Below, piece by piece: positions 36,590 to 46,869 of a stretch of DNA of 64,000 bases (positions are counted from its first letter, which is position 1; every line of letters starts with the position of its first letter). Source of the stretch: Hemerocallis citrina (lineage: Eukaryota; Streptophyta; Magnoliopsida; Asparagales; Asphodelaceae). The stretch is taken from positions 251,384,731 to 251,448,730 of the forward strand of contig CM030364.1 in NCBI GenBank assembly GCA_017893485.1, in the 5' to 3' direction. The notes under the pieces were generated by a model, which was given only the letters and a program-made list of their open reading frames with translations, made no database searches and was not told where the DNA came from. The translations under genes were made by a program, and so were the position numbers.

Positions 36590-36780
36590 TGAAATAAGCT
36601 TCACTAACAGTGAAAGAAACTGGGGATGCTATGCAGCATACTTAGTTTGGAAGTGAACCCATTTTGGCTAAAAAATCATGCCAAAGATAGCAATCAGATG
36701 CATGAAATCAGCTTCTTTAACAGTATCTGAAAATGAAAATTTTTCATAATCTGAGCATATATGTTTCTTTAACAGTGACT
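36590..36780 (-). repeat. Inverted partial unit of the CACTA 2 tandem repeat
   Basis: Between module copies 1 and 2 the repeat appears in the opposite orientation (CACTAACAGTGAAAGAAACT...GAAGTGAACCCATTTTGGCT...CAGATGCATGAAATCAGC). It is the same strand sense as the CACTA 1 array. The inversion shows that this part of the element was rearranged. Confidence 0.75.
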
Positions 36781-36789
36781 GTGAACAAT

Positions 36790-37105
36790 TGTTCTTAATT
36801 GGGCTGTGATTAGAAAGAGACGAGTTGGAGTGGAGATCTGGAAACCCATATAGAGACATCTTGTTCATAATAATTTATTATTATTGTTGTTCTTGTCGCT
36901 CTTGCTGTTGTTGCTGATGTCTCTATGTGTTCGTGTGCTGAAGGGAAAGAAGGGATGAGAGAGAGATGAGAAAAATGCCGCTATGTTAGCCTGGTGTATC
37001 CTCATTCTCTACCATTCCTCTTTCTGGCTTCTATATTTGGTTTCCTTCCACGATGACAATTCCAGTTAAAACTACACTTGCTATGAGCCCTATTCGTATT
37101 TTTCT
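36790..37105 (+). repeat. Shared module copy 2 of CACTA 2
   Basis: Second copy of the module at 36055-36383, with the same landmarks in the same order, and followed by tandem array B. Confidence 0.85.
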
Positions 37106-37194
37106 TCCATGAAGAATTGAACTATGACTACAATCTCCATTCAAAACCCAATTGTTCTATATTTGGTTCCCTCTTGCTGTTGTTGCTGTTGTTG

Positions 37195-39790
37195 AAGTGA
37201 ACCCATTTTGTTTTATTGTTAGTGAAGCTTATTTTCATGCATCTGATTGTCATCTTGGCAATTGAATTTGACCAAAAATGGGTTCACTGTGAACTGAGGA
37301 TGGTATATAGGTACGTATGCCAAAATCCTCCGGCCGGATATGCACATCAGTTGGGTTTTGCGATATAGTTGGGCTAAAAAAGTAGTAGAGCAACATATAA
37401 GCTCAGATAATGGAAAATTTTTCATTTTCAGATACTGTTAATGTGGCCTGATTGCAATCTTTGGCATGGTTTTTTTAACACAAAATGGGTTCACTTCCAA
37501 ACTAAGTATGCTGCATAGCATCCCCAGTTTCTTTCACTGTTAGTGAAGCTTATTTCACAAACCTGATGGTCTTCTTAAGCTATTTTATGGTCCCATTTTC
37601 ACTAACTGTTAGTGAAGCTGATTTCAAGCACCTGATTGTCTTCTTGGCATGTTTGTTTTTATACCAAAAATGGGTTCACTGTGAACTGAGGATATTATAT
37701 AGGTACGTATGCCAAAATCCTCCGGCCGGATATGCACAACAATTGGGTTTTGCGATATAGTTGGGCTAAAAAAGTAGTAGAGCAACATATAAGCTCAGAT
37801 AATGGAGAAATTTTCATTTTCAGATACTGTTAATGTAACTTGATTGCAATCTTTGGCATGGTTTTTTTAACACAAAATGGGTTCACTTCCAAACTAAGTA
37901 TGCTGCATAGCATCCCCACTTATTTCACAAACCTGATGGTCTTCTTAAGCTATTTTTTGGTCCCATTTTCACTTAACTGTTAGTGAAGCTGATTTCATGC
38001 ACCTGATTGTCTTCTTGGCATGTTTGTTTTTATACCAAAAATGGGTTCACTGTGAACTGAGGATGGTATATAGGTACGTATGCCAAAATCCTCCGGCCGG
38101 ATATGCACAACACTTGGGTTTTGCGATATAGTTTGGCTAAAAAAGTAGTAGAGCAACATATAAGCTCAAATAATGGAGAAATTTTCATTTTCAGATACTG
38201 TCAATGTAACCTGATTGCAATCTTTGGCATGATTTTTTTAACACAAAATGGGTTCACTTCCAAACTAAGTATGCTGCATAGCATCCCCAGTTTCTTTCAC
38301 TGTTAGTGAAGCTTATTTCACAAACCTGATGGTCTTCTTAAGCTATTTTTTGGTCCCATTTTCACTTAACTGTTAGTGAAGCTGATTTCATGCACCTGAT
38401 TGTCTTCTTGGCATGTTTGTTTTTATACCAAAAATGGGTTCACTGTGAACTGAGGATGGTATATAGGTACGTATGCCAAAATCCTCCGGCCGGATATGCA
38501 CAACACTTGGGTTTTGCGATATAGTTTGGCTAAAAAAGTAGTAGAGCAACATATAAGCTCAGATAATGGAGAAATTTTCATTTTCAGATACTGTTAATGT
38601 AACCTGATTGTTTAACACAAAATGGGTTCACTTCCAAACTAAGTATGCTGCATAGCATCCCCAGTTTCTTTCACTGTTAGTGAAGCTTATTTCACAAACC
38701 TGATGGTCTTCTTAAGCTATTTTATGGTCCCATTTTCACTAACTGTTAGTGAAGCTGATTTCAAGCACCTGATTGTCTTCTTGGCATGTTTGTTTTTTTA
38801 CCAAAAATGGGTTCACTGTGAACTGAGGATATTATATAGGTACGTATGCCAAAATCCTCCGGCCGGATATGCACAACAATTGGGTTTTGCGATATAGTTG
38901 GGCTAAAAAAGTAGTAGAGCAACATATAAGCTCAGATAATGGAGAAATTTTCATTTTCAGATACTGTTAATGTAACCTGATTGCAATCTTTGGCATGGTT
39001 TTTTTAACACAAAATGGGTTCACTTCCAAACTAAGTATGCTGCATAGCATCCCCAGTTTCTTTCACTGTTAGTGAAGCTTATTTCACAAACCTGATGGTC
39101 TTCTTAAGCTATTTTTTGGTCCCATTTTCACTTAATTGTTAGTGAAGCTGATTTCATGCACCTGATTGTCTTCTTGGCATGTTTGTTTTTATACCAAAAA
39201 TGGGTTCACTGTGAACTGAGGATGGTATATAGGTACGTATGCCAAAATCCTCCGGCCGGATATGCACAACACTTGGGTTTTGCGATATAGTTGGGCTAAA
39301 AAAGTTGTAGAGCAACATATAAGCTCAGATAATGGAGAAGTTTTCATTTTCAGATACTGTTAATGTAACCTAATTGCAATCTTTGGCATGGTTTTTTTAA
39401 CACAAAATGGGTTCACTTCCAAACTAAGTATGCTGCATAGCATCCCCAGTTTCTTCTTTTGTTGTTAGTGAAGCTTATTTTCATGCATCTGATTGTGATC
39501 TTGGCATGTTTTTTTGACCAAAACGGGTTCACTGTGAACTGAGGATGCTATAGGTACGTATGCCAAAATCCTCCGGATACGCACAACAATTGGGTTTTAG
39601 ATTTAGTTGGGCACAGTGAATTAGTAGAGCAACATATAAGCTCAGATAATGGAAATTTTCATTTTCAGATACTGTTAATGAAGCTGATTGCCATCTTTGG
39701 CATGATTTTTTAACAAAAAATGGGTTCACTTCCAAACTAAGTATGCTGCTAGCATCCTCATTTTCTTTCACTGTTAATGAAGCTTATTTC
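37195..39790 (+). repeat. Tandem array B of CACTA 2, ~370-395 bp x ~6
   Basis: The landmark GGCATGTTTGTTTTTATACC or a variant recurs at about 37647, 38018, 38411, 38784 and 39177, with flanking partial units. Spacing alternates (371, 393, 373, 393), so the array grew as two-unit blocks. Units are longer than in array A because they contain an extra segment, CACAAACCTGATGGTCTTCT and neighbours. Neighbouring units are nearly identical, more so than in array A, so this array amplified more recently. Confidence 0.92.
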
Positions 39791-39844
39791 ATTAAGATCC
39801 AGGATGGCAAATTTTGACTGGGCTATGATTGGATTGTTTAGTGG

Positions 39845-40170
39845 ATGTTGTCTATGTTCTTAATTGGGCTGTGATTAGAAAGAGTGGGCTCGAGTGGAGA
39901 TCTGGAAACCCATATAGAGACATCTTGTTCATAATAATTTATTATTATTGTTGTTCTTGTCGCTCTTGCTGTTGTTGCTGATGTCTCTTTGTGTTCGTGT
40001 GCTGAAGGGAAACAAGGGATGAGAGAGAGATGAGGAAAATGCCGCTATGTTAGCCTGGTGTATCCAAAGTCTCTACCTTTCTTCTTTCTGTTTCCATTTC
40101 TGGCTTCTATATATATTTGGTTTCCTTCCACGATGACAGTTCCCTAAAAATACACTTGATATGAGCCCTA
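39845..40170 (+). repeat. Shared module copy 3 of CACTA 2
   Basis: Third copy of the module, directly after tandem array B. The segment before it (39793-39845, ATCCAGGATGGCAAATTTTG) also matches CACTA 1 at about 10630-10665 in reverse, so this copy is the one most like the CACTA 1 junction. Confidence 0.85.
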
Positions 40171-40199
40171 TCTTATTTTTCTTATATTTGGTTTCCGTC

Positions 40200-41045
40200 C
40201 ACGATGACAGTTTCATGGATTGTCTGAACAATCCATGAAGGACATGCTTAGATACTGATTTTTCATTTGTTTTACTGTTTTAGATAGTGGATATTCCCAA
40301 TCAGAGGAGAATATAAAAGTTTCAAGTTAGATACTGAATTTTCATTTGTTTTGTTATTTTAGATATATTTAAAAACAAAATTAAGTACTAGATTTTTAGC
40401 ATTGCAATGTAATTATTTTACCTCTGTATATATCATTAACAATTCCATTTGCAGTTGGCACTTTGATCTTATAATTTAAGATACAGGTAGTTCTTTTTGC
40501 AAGTTCAAAAAAAATGTATATTCTGTATTGTGGTCTACTGTTCAATTAAACTATTGTTTTTTTTCATAGAGCGGTCGTCAAGATGAAGGAAATTCTGATT
40601 ATCAGAGCTGAAGCTACTCGAGAGGTATGAATCTGCGGTCCTCCTTGCTGTTCTTATGTCCTCCTTGCTGTATGGTTGCTGTTCTTATGTCCTCCTCCTT
40701 GCTGTTGTTATGTCAGACTGGTTTTTTTTATGAGAGTTATGTTATACTTTTAATTTGGGATATTTTGGATATTTGTCAGACTGGTTTGTTTGGATATTTG
40801 GGATGTTAGTCTCTATATTAATTTGTTAATTATGACACTGTTAATTAATCAATGAATTTGGACGTTGATATGACACGTGTGAAACTTGATTATCTTTAAT
40901 TATTCTTGTGTTTGGTTGTGGTTTGCGCAGTAATATGCAACGAAATTGATTGAATCAGTTGTGAGAATTAGTTTACAGGTTTTGTAAATGAAACTGTGAA
41001 TTGAAATCGAACGGAAAAGCGGAGTATCGAAAATAAACGGGCATA
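40200..41045. other. CACTA 2 interior, no gene recognised
   Basis: This is AT-rich sequence between the last module and the right palindromic array. It has a repeated CTTGCTGTTCTTATGTCCTCC stretch at about 40645-40710 and a possible short exon bordered by TTTTCATAG and GAGGTATG (40571-40624) that I could not assign to a protein family. Confidence 0.4.
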
Positions 41046-41049
41046 GCCA

Positions 41050-41592
41050 GAACGGCGTTTTAAAAAACGGCGGTCTATATAATCTAATTGTTGGAGTGTG
41101 TGATACACCGGCGTTTCAACGCATGCCGGTGAATGTTATCAGCTGTAACGGCACAGACGTACACCGGCATTTTATAAACGCCGACGTATATAACTACACC
41201 GGCATTTTTTGGTCGCGCCGGTGTTCGTAAATAGGGAAAAGCAGGCACTCATAAACGCACATACACCGGCGCTCCTTGACCGCCGGTATACTTTCGATCT
41301 ACACCGGCGTTTTCATACACGCCGGTGAATTGATAAATACCGGCGATTTACGACCGCCGGTGAATGTATATAGGTGCGCAAGAACGGCACTCAGAGACCG
41401 ACATACACCGGCGTTTTATGACCGCCGGTGTAGTTCTAACATTTACCGGCGTCCACCAAAAACGCCGGTGTAGACCCCTTCGTTTCAGCGACGCCCGCTT
41501 CGGCGGCATTTGGACCGGCGCTATTGTAAACGCCGGTGAAAGTTTCACCGGCGTAAAAAAACGCCGGTATAGACGTCAAAAAGCGCCGGGAA
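41050..41592. repeat. CACTA 2 subterminal palindromes (right)
   Basis: About ten palindromic units with CACCGGCG/CGCCGGTG arms occur here, including 41106-41136, 41161-41188, 41196-41224, 41262-41289, 41301-41328, 41338-41365, 41405-41432, 41442-41472, 41515-41538 and 41546-41571. The array is the densest in the window and matches the left array of CACTA 1 in arrangement. Confidence 0.92.
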
Positions 41593-41612
41593 AGCTACTT
41601 TCTTTTGTAGTG

Positions 41613-41847
41613 AGTTTCCTACACCTAGTGACTGACTAGACCATCGAAGGGTTCGTCGCATGATTTTCTCCCCGTGTTTCAAGGCACTTTGCAGGTGTTC
41701 GGTTGGCCGGTCACCAGCGGCTCTTCCTAGCTGACCTCCAGTAACAGACCGGCTATGTGATTGAGATCTGTTTCTTCCACTTCACAAATTACAAGAACTC
41801 ACACCTGTGCGCACCTGTTGCTCCCGCACCGAAAACAAGTAGCATCA
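41613..41847 (+). repeat. gypsy 5' LTR, second part (after CACTA 2)
   Basis: This part resumes with AGTTTCCTACACC and runs to AAGTAGCATCA. It aligns with 58288-58514 of the 3' LTR, including GACTGACTAGA, GGCACTTTGCAGGTGTTCGG and TGACCTCCAGTAACAGACCG. The AGT at its start is the duplicated target of CACTA 2. Confidence 0.95.
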
Positions 41848-41866
41848 TGTCGCCGTTTGTGGGAAG
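41848..41866 (+). other. gypsy primer-binding-site-like sequence
   Basis: TGTCGCCGTTTGTGGGAAG directly follows the 5' LTR end. It resembles the TGGCGCCGT(C/T)TGTGGG primer-binding sites of Tat-type gypsy elements, with one change at the third base. Confidence 0.6.
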
Positions 41867-41899
41867 GCTTGACAGACCTAAAATCAGATTCCGATCTCC

Positions 41900-43376
41900 A
41901 GAATCCTTCCCTTCTATGGCCTCTAAACCAAGGAGGGCGACCACGACGGGGCAGTGTGTCGACCATCGTCACCAGACTCACCGTCAGGCGAACACACAGG
42001 GTCCCGAAGACACCGACCCGAGAACCCATTGGGTCTGGGTCCGAGCGCCTCACGCTCAGCCGATGGGCAACTTGAGTGTCAGGAAGCCAATGACCTTCGG
42101 AAGATCATCAACCATCGAAAACCTGAGGACGACCTCCAAAAATAGCTCGAGCGCTCCATGAGCGGAGCTGCCTCCTTTGTCCAGGTTCTGACCCATAGTC
42201 TACAAGGTCGGGAGAAACGGCGCAGTCGCTCACCCAGAGATCGACGACCTCCGACGGTCCAATTCGAAGAGGCCACAGTCACGAGGACTGAGTTCCAAGA
42301 GTTCAGGAACGAGGTCCTCCGAGCCATCCAAGGCCCCCCCAGAACCAAACAACGAGTCGACGACCCCATCCTGGAAAGAAGAATAACGAGGTAGCGAGTC
42401 GTACGTCTCGACCCAACCACCGATGAGGGATGACGCTGTCATCAGGCGATTCCAGGAGATGGAGAATCGCCTTGCCCGGATCGGCAATGGTGGAGGTCAA
42501 TCGAGTTCGGGGTACCGTCCCAATCGACCCCCTTTCTCTGCTCAAATCCTTGACGCCTCAATCCCGACGAATTTTTTACCACCGCAGTTCAAGACATACG
42601 ATGGAGAGAGTGATCCAGCTGATCACATAGAGGGGTTCAAAACCCTCAAGATGATTCACAGCGCCTCGGATCCTCTCCTCTGTCGAGCGTTCCCCGCCAC
42701 TTTGCGTGGCCCGACAAGGGAATGGTTCTCAAAGCTCGCCCCCAGTTCGATCTTCTCTTTCAAACAGCTCGAGGCAAACTTTCTCGGTCACTTTGTGACC
42801 AGTCGCAAGGTCCAAAAGACGAGGCGTCACTTCTGGACCTCAAACTTAAGGAAGGGGAGTCCCTGCGGGACTTTGTGCGGAGGTTCACCACCGAGGCCAG
42901 AGCAGTCTCCTCTCTCGATGCTGGCATCGCATCTGCTACCTTCCGACATAACGTTCGCCATGGCCAGCTAAAGGCCTCCCCGGCGAATAAGCCTCTGATC
43001 AATTTTCTCGACCTCCTCCATAAGGTCAAAAGTATATTCGAGCTGAAGAAGCTCTGCACCCCAAAGGTCTGACTGAAGCCCCTGCTAAGGGAAAGAGGAA
43101 GGTAGATGGCCTAAAGCCCATGAAGAAATCTCAAAAAGATCCCCTCGGTCAAAAATCAACGCCTCCGGTCCCCCGCTTAGAAAAGTTCACCCCGCTGACT
43201 CATAGCGTGTCAGCCATCCTTATGGAGATTGATGACAAGGGGATCTTCAGCCGCCCTCCTCGAGCCAACAACAATAAGAAGAGGGACCAAAGATTTTACT
43301 ATCGGTTCCACCGGGACCACGGGCACGAGACCGATACGTGTCGCGCTCTTAAAGACGAGATAATGCGAATTGAACC
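41900..43376 (+). pseudogene. gag: gypsy gag pseudogene
   Basis: This is the decayed capsid gene of the Tat-type element. An N-terminal region (NDLRKIINHRKPEDDLQK, stop at 42143-42145, then MSGAASFVQ) is followed by the conserved retrotransposon gag domain at 42540-43060: PTNFLPPQFKTYDGESDPAD, CRAFPATLRGPTREWFSKL, then after a frameshift near 42820 EGESLRDFVRRFTTEARAV. A zinc-knuckle-like FHRDHGHETDTCRALKDEI lies at about 43296-43365, with Tyr where relatives have the first Cys. Three frames are needed to follow it. Sequence of the hAT insertion begins directly after DEI (about 43366-43377), and the gag-to-protease linker is missing. Confidence 0.85.
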
Positions 43377-44313
43377 CGTTTAACAACTAGGCGGGTTCGG
43401 GTCGAACCCGGTGAACAGTACCGGGTCGACCCGGGTCGCAAATAACGTGAATTGAACCTGTGAAACTCGGCCCACGAACCCGTTAAGTACGCGAATTCAA
43501 CCCGCCAACCCGCAGGTCGACCCGCGGGTTCCGACCCGTTGGACCCGTATGGGTCGAACGTTCGACCCGTTACGGGTCGACCGTAGACCCGCGGGTCGAA
43601 CGGTCGAAAACGACAGCTCTGTCTCCAGAGCCGTTCCGAACGGCTCTTTAGCCTTTTTTTGGCTTTTTTTTGTTTTTTTTTTTGTTTTCTCCCATATTTT
43701 GAGCCTATAAATACCCCCAAAAGTCTCATAAAAAATCACACCTTCCTCTCTTACTTTCCCTACTATTATACATCATTTGTAAAGAATTTTTCAACAATTG
43801 TATTATTCATCAAACAAGTCTACAACGAGGCATATACACGATCAAATTTCGGTCGTATCGAAATCAAAATTGAACGTCTTCAACTCTCTTCAACCCTCGT
43901 CAAATCTACTTCAAGCTCTCCTCAACTCTTCAATTGCGGAATCGGCAAAAGCGTTTCTTTCTAGTTCTATTCTATTCTTATTTTTATGGGTTTTTTTACA
44001 TACGCGTATTCCACGGTGAACGACTGAACGGTATCAAAATTTCATACCTCTCTCGTTATATTTTTTTTGCATTGTAGTTAAAATTATTGTTCGTTTTTTG
44101 AACTTCTCTATCTCAACCCTTTTATTTTTTAGATTTTTTTTGCATAATTCACTGTTCCTACATTGTATATTTTTTTTACATACTTTAGCACATTACTACA
44201 TTATGTCTAGATCACGCGGTAGCGGTCGTAGCGGGCAAGATTCCTCCTCTTCTTTCTGTAGGCCACCAATTGTCCCAACTAGTGAGCCCGCCTAAGAATA
44301 CCATGATCCGCCT

Positions 44314-46347
44314 ATGGAACAATGGGGTACACACGACGTAGTTGTAGGTGACATACAATTGGAAGAACAACAACAACAACAACAATCACCCGAAACCAGA
44401 CAACCCCGTAGTAGTAGGAAAAGTAGAGGAGAAACTAGCGATTGGCATAAGTTTTATGATTATATCTCGGACGAACATATTCCGGGTATAGGTTTGAAAG
44501 TTTGTAAAATATGTGGTAAAACATACAAATTCAAGAGGGGTAACGGCACTGGTACAATTAGTAGGCACATCCAACATAACCATAAAAAACTTCTTAAACA
44601 ACTACAAGGCCAACAAAAAATCAACCCTAGGACCGGTCTAGTTGATAGCCACCCTTATGATCCCGATCTTGTTCGTCAGGAAATGGTCCGATTAGTCATT
44701 AAGGAAGAGTTACCATTTTCCTATCCCGAGAGTAGGAACTTAGAAAATTTTAATCAAACGGCCTTAAACCCTCATTTTGGAAGAATTCCGAGAAAAACTT
44801 GCAAATCGGATTGTTTTAAAATATACATCGAAATGAAGGACGCTTTGATTGCAATCTTATGGAGTTTAACTTGTAGGGTTAGTTTAACTTCGGATTGTTG
44901 GACGGGTGTCAACAATATTCCAACGATAGGAATAACCTGTCATTGGATCGACAATGATTGGATTCTTAAAAAAAGAATCATATCACTTGCGGCGTTGCCG
45001 TATCCCCATAGTGGCGCTGAAATAACAAATCGTATTATAGAAATTTTTGATATTTTCCATATTCGCGATAAAATTATGTGTATCAGTTTTGATAATGCAT
45101 CTAACAATAATGTAGCAATTACTACTTTAAAATCCGTATTAAATCCTCCATCTGACAATATTTTTCATGTTAGATGTGCATGTCATATTATAAATTTATG
45201 TGTTCAAGATGCATTAAAAATAGCCGATCCATATATAGTTAAAATTAAAAATTGTGTACATTTCATTGCATTAAGTCCAAGCATTTTACAAGAATGGAAA
45301 GCTTGGTGTAGGGTTAGAAATGTTCCTTTTAGAAGATTTCCAAAGGATGTTAGACACCGATGGAATTCTACTTTTGATTTACTAAATGTTGTTACCGAAT
45401 ATAAAGCAGTTGTAAATGATTTTAGTATCGCAAAAAATATGCACAATTTTGAAATGACTCCCCCCGATTGGTTTTTTGCCAAATCTTTGTTGAAATTTTT
45501 AGAACCTTTTAAAACCGCAACTTTAAAATTTTCAGAAACATATGAATCTACTTCTAGTAGCATTTTTATTGAATTAGTTAGCATGATGCAAACATTTAAC
45601 GAAATGTTAAATGATATCGATGTTGGTGAGATTGTAAAACCTGCATTTCAAAAATTTTTGAAGTATTATTTTCTTCCTCCTATGTTGATTTGTGTTGCTA
45701 CGGTTATGGATTCTCTTATCAAATTAGAAGGTACGAAGAGTTTGATAGAAATATTTTTTGCATTACTTGAGGAACATGTAGAATTAGTAATTGATTGCGC
45801 TACATTTATAGTTCAGTTTGAATCTACGTTAAATAACTTGTATGATTATTATGATAGACGTTTTGCTTCTAGTAGTACAACTTCTATAATTAGTTCTTCT
45901 TCTGGTAGTTCTAAAGATAAGGGTAAAAGTAGAATTGGTGACAGAACATTTAATTTACTTGAACAAATTCAATCAAAAAAACCTAGGACTAATCAACCAA
46001 ATGAATTAAATTGGTATAACCAACAAGATTCTGAGCCTTCTACTTCTCCACTAGATATTTTACAATGGTGGAAAGACCATGAACACACTTTTAGTATTCT
46101 GTCAATTATGGCTAAAGATTTACTAACTCCTCCTGTCTCTACAGTTATTTCTGAGAGTGCATTTTCTTCAAGTGGCAGGGTTCTAACTGATTACAGGAAT
46201 CGCATGAAGCCCGACACATTAGAGATGCTCGTTTGCACAGAAGACTGGCTGAAGGCTGAAGATAGGACACAAGGGAAAGCACTATCAATGTCCACAAGTG
46301 GGAGCAACTCGCCGGAAGAAGAAGAACAACAACAACAACAACAATAG
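44314..46347 (+). CDS. hAT transposase, BED-finger/RNase H-like, open 677-codon frame
   Basis: This is a cut-and-paste transposase of the hAT superfamily. A Q-rich N-terminus is followed by a BED zinc finger (C64-x2-C67 ... H85-x4-H90). The RNase H-like core has SLTSDCWTG (D194), CISFDNASNNN (D260) and CACHIINLCVQDALK (C288/C290-H291), then DVRHRWNST and FLEPFKTATLKFS (catalytic Glu region). The hATC dimerisation domain lies near the end (DILQWWKDHEHTFSILS, AKDLLTPPVSTVISESAFSS, GRVLTDYRNRM). The frame has no internal stop. The same frame begins upstream at the ATG at 44203 (MSRSRGSGRSG) but hits TAA at 44293-44295, so the usable start is 44314. The family DPR motif before hATC appears as MDSLIKLEG. 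The length is normal for the family. Confidence 0.9.
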   Translation: MEQWGTHDVVVGDIQLEEQQQQQQSPETRQPRSSRKSRGETSDWHKFYDYISDEHIPGIGLKVCKICGKTYKFKRGNGTGTISRHIQHNHKKLLKQLQGQQKINPRTGLVDSHPYDPDLVRQEMVRLVIKEELPFSYPESRNLENFNQTALNPHFGRIPRKTCKSDCFKIYIEMKDALIAILWSLTCRVSLTSDCWTGVNNIPTIGITCHWIDNDWILKKRIISLAALPYPHSGAEITNRIIEIFDIFHIRDKIMCISFDNASNNNVAITTLKSVLNPPSDNIFHVRCACHIINLCVQDALKIADPYIVKIKNCVHFIALSPSILQEWKAWCRVRNVPFRRFPKDVRHRWNSTFDLLNVVTEYKAVVNDFSIAKNMHNFEMTPPDWFFAKSLLKFLEPFKTATLKFSETYESTSSSIFIELVSMMQTFNEMLNDIDVGEIVKPAFQKFLKYYFLPPMLICVATVMDSLIKLEGTKSLIEIFFALLEEHVELVIDCATFIVQFESTLNNLYDYYDRRFASSSTTSIISSSSGSSKDKGKSRIGDRTFNLLEQIQSKKPRTNQPNELNWYNQQDSEPSTSPLDILQWWKDHEHTFSILSIMAKDLLTPPVSTVISESAFSSSGRVLTDYRNRMKPDTLEMLVCTEDWLKAEDRTQGKALSMSTSGSNSPEEEEQQQQQQ

Positions 46348-46589
46348 CTTTGCTTGTTATGTTAAATTATAAAAACTGTAGTCAATTAAAATTGTATATA
46401 AGAAATATGTTATTGTATAAAACTTATTTGTGAATTGAATTCTTCATTTTGACATTTCATTAGAAATTGTGAAAATTGTATAACTTAAATTCATATGAAT
46501 AATATTTCAAAATTTGTTGTCAATTTCACTCTTTCAATCTTATTATTATTATTACGATTTTTAATGTTTATTAGTATTATTACTTACTT

Positions 46590-46590
<1 letters not shown>

Positions 46591-46631
<41 letters not shown>

Positions 46632-46632
46632 T
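46591..46632. repeat. (TTA)n microsatellite
   Basis: About 14 TTA units lie in the 3' flank of the hAT transposase gene. Confidence 0.95.
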
Positions 46633-46869
46633 TAAGCTACAAAAAAAAAATTCTAACCCTATATAAACGGGCCAACCCGCGGTCGACCCGGCCCAACCCG
46701 GGTTGAACCCTAAAGGGTTCACGGGTTGGGCGGGCCACCCAAACCAAGTTTGAGCCCAGACCGGCCCGGCCCGGATAAGTGGGCAAACCGGCCCGAGCCC
46801 GCCCACTATACGTGCCAACCCGTACGGGTTGGGCCCGGCCCGGCCCACTCGACCCGTTCGCCATCCCTA

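Larger units (their letters stand above)
28666..41612 (+). mobile_element. CACTA element 2, 12.9 kb, carries a TNP2 pseudogene; nested in the gypsy 5' LTR
   Basis: The ends are CACTACAAAAGA (28666-28677) and TCTTTTGTAGTG (41601-41612). The TSD AGT is at 28663-28665 and 41613-41615. The 3' LTR of the host gypsy preserves the empty site (ACCCTAGTTTCC at about 58283-58294), which proves the exact insertion. From left to right it holds palindromic subterminal repeats, a pyrimidine-rich leader, tandem array A (about 318-bp units), the TNP2-type transposase, a TNPA-like first exon, three copies of a shared module, tandem array B (about 370-395 bp units) and the right palindromic array. It is the only member here with transposase sequence, and that is broken. 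Confidence 0.95.
43377..46869 (+). mobile_element. hAT element (Ac/Tag-like) inserted in the gypsy; left end unclear
   Basis: The right terminus, reverse-complemented, reads TAGGGATGGCGAACGGGTCG, a classic plant hAT end, at 46869. Both flanks of the transposase (43380-43610 and 46665-46860) are rich in short GGGTCGACCCG/CGGGTT motifs in both orientations, typical subterminal binding sites of this group. A matching TAGGGATGGC terminus was not found on the left, and the gypsy gag-protease linker is absent there. The left end therefore seems to have been deleted together with some gypsy sequence. No 8-bp TSD can be demonstrated. Confidence 0.85.

Noticed and set aside
43377..43640. GGGTCGACCCG-rich segment that looked like a GC island or promoter
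   Set aside because: The same motif type fills the other flank of the hAT gene, so it is better explained as hAT subterminal sequence.
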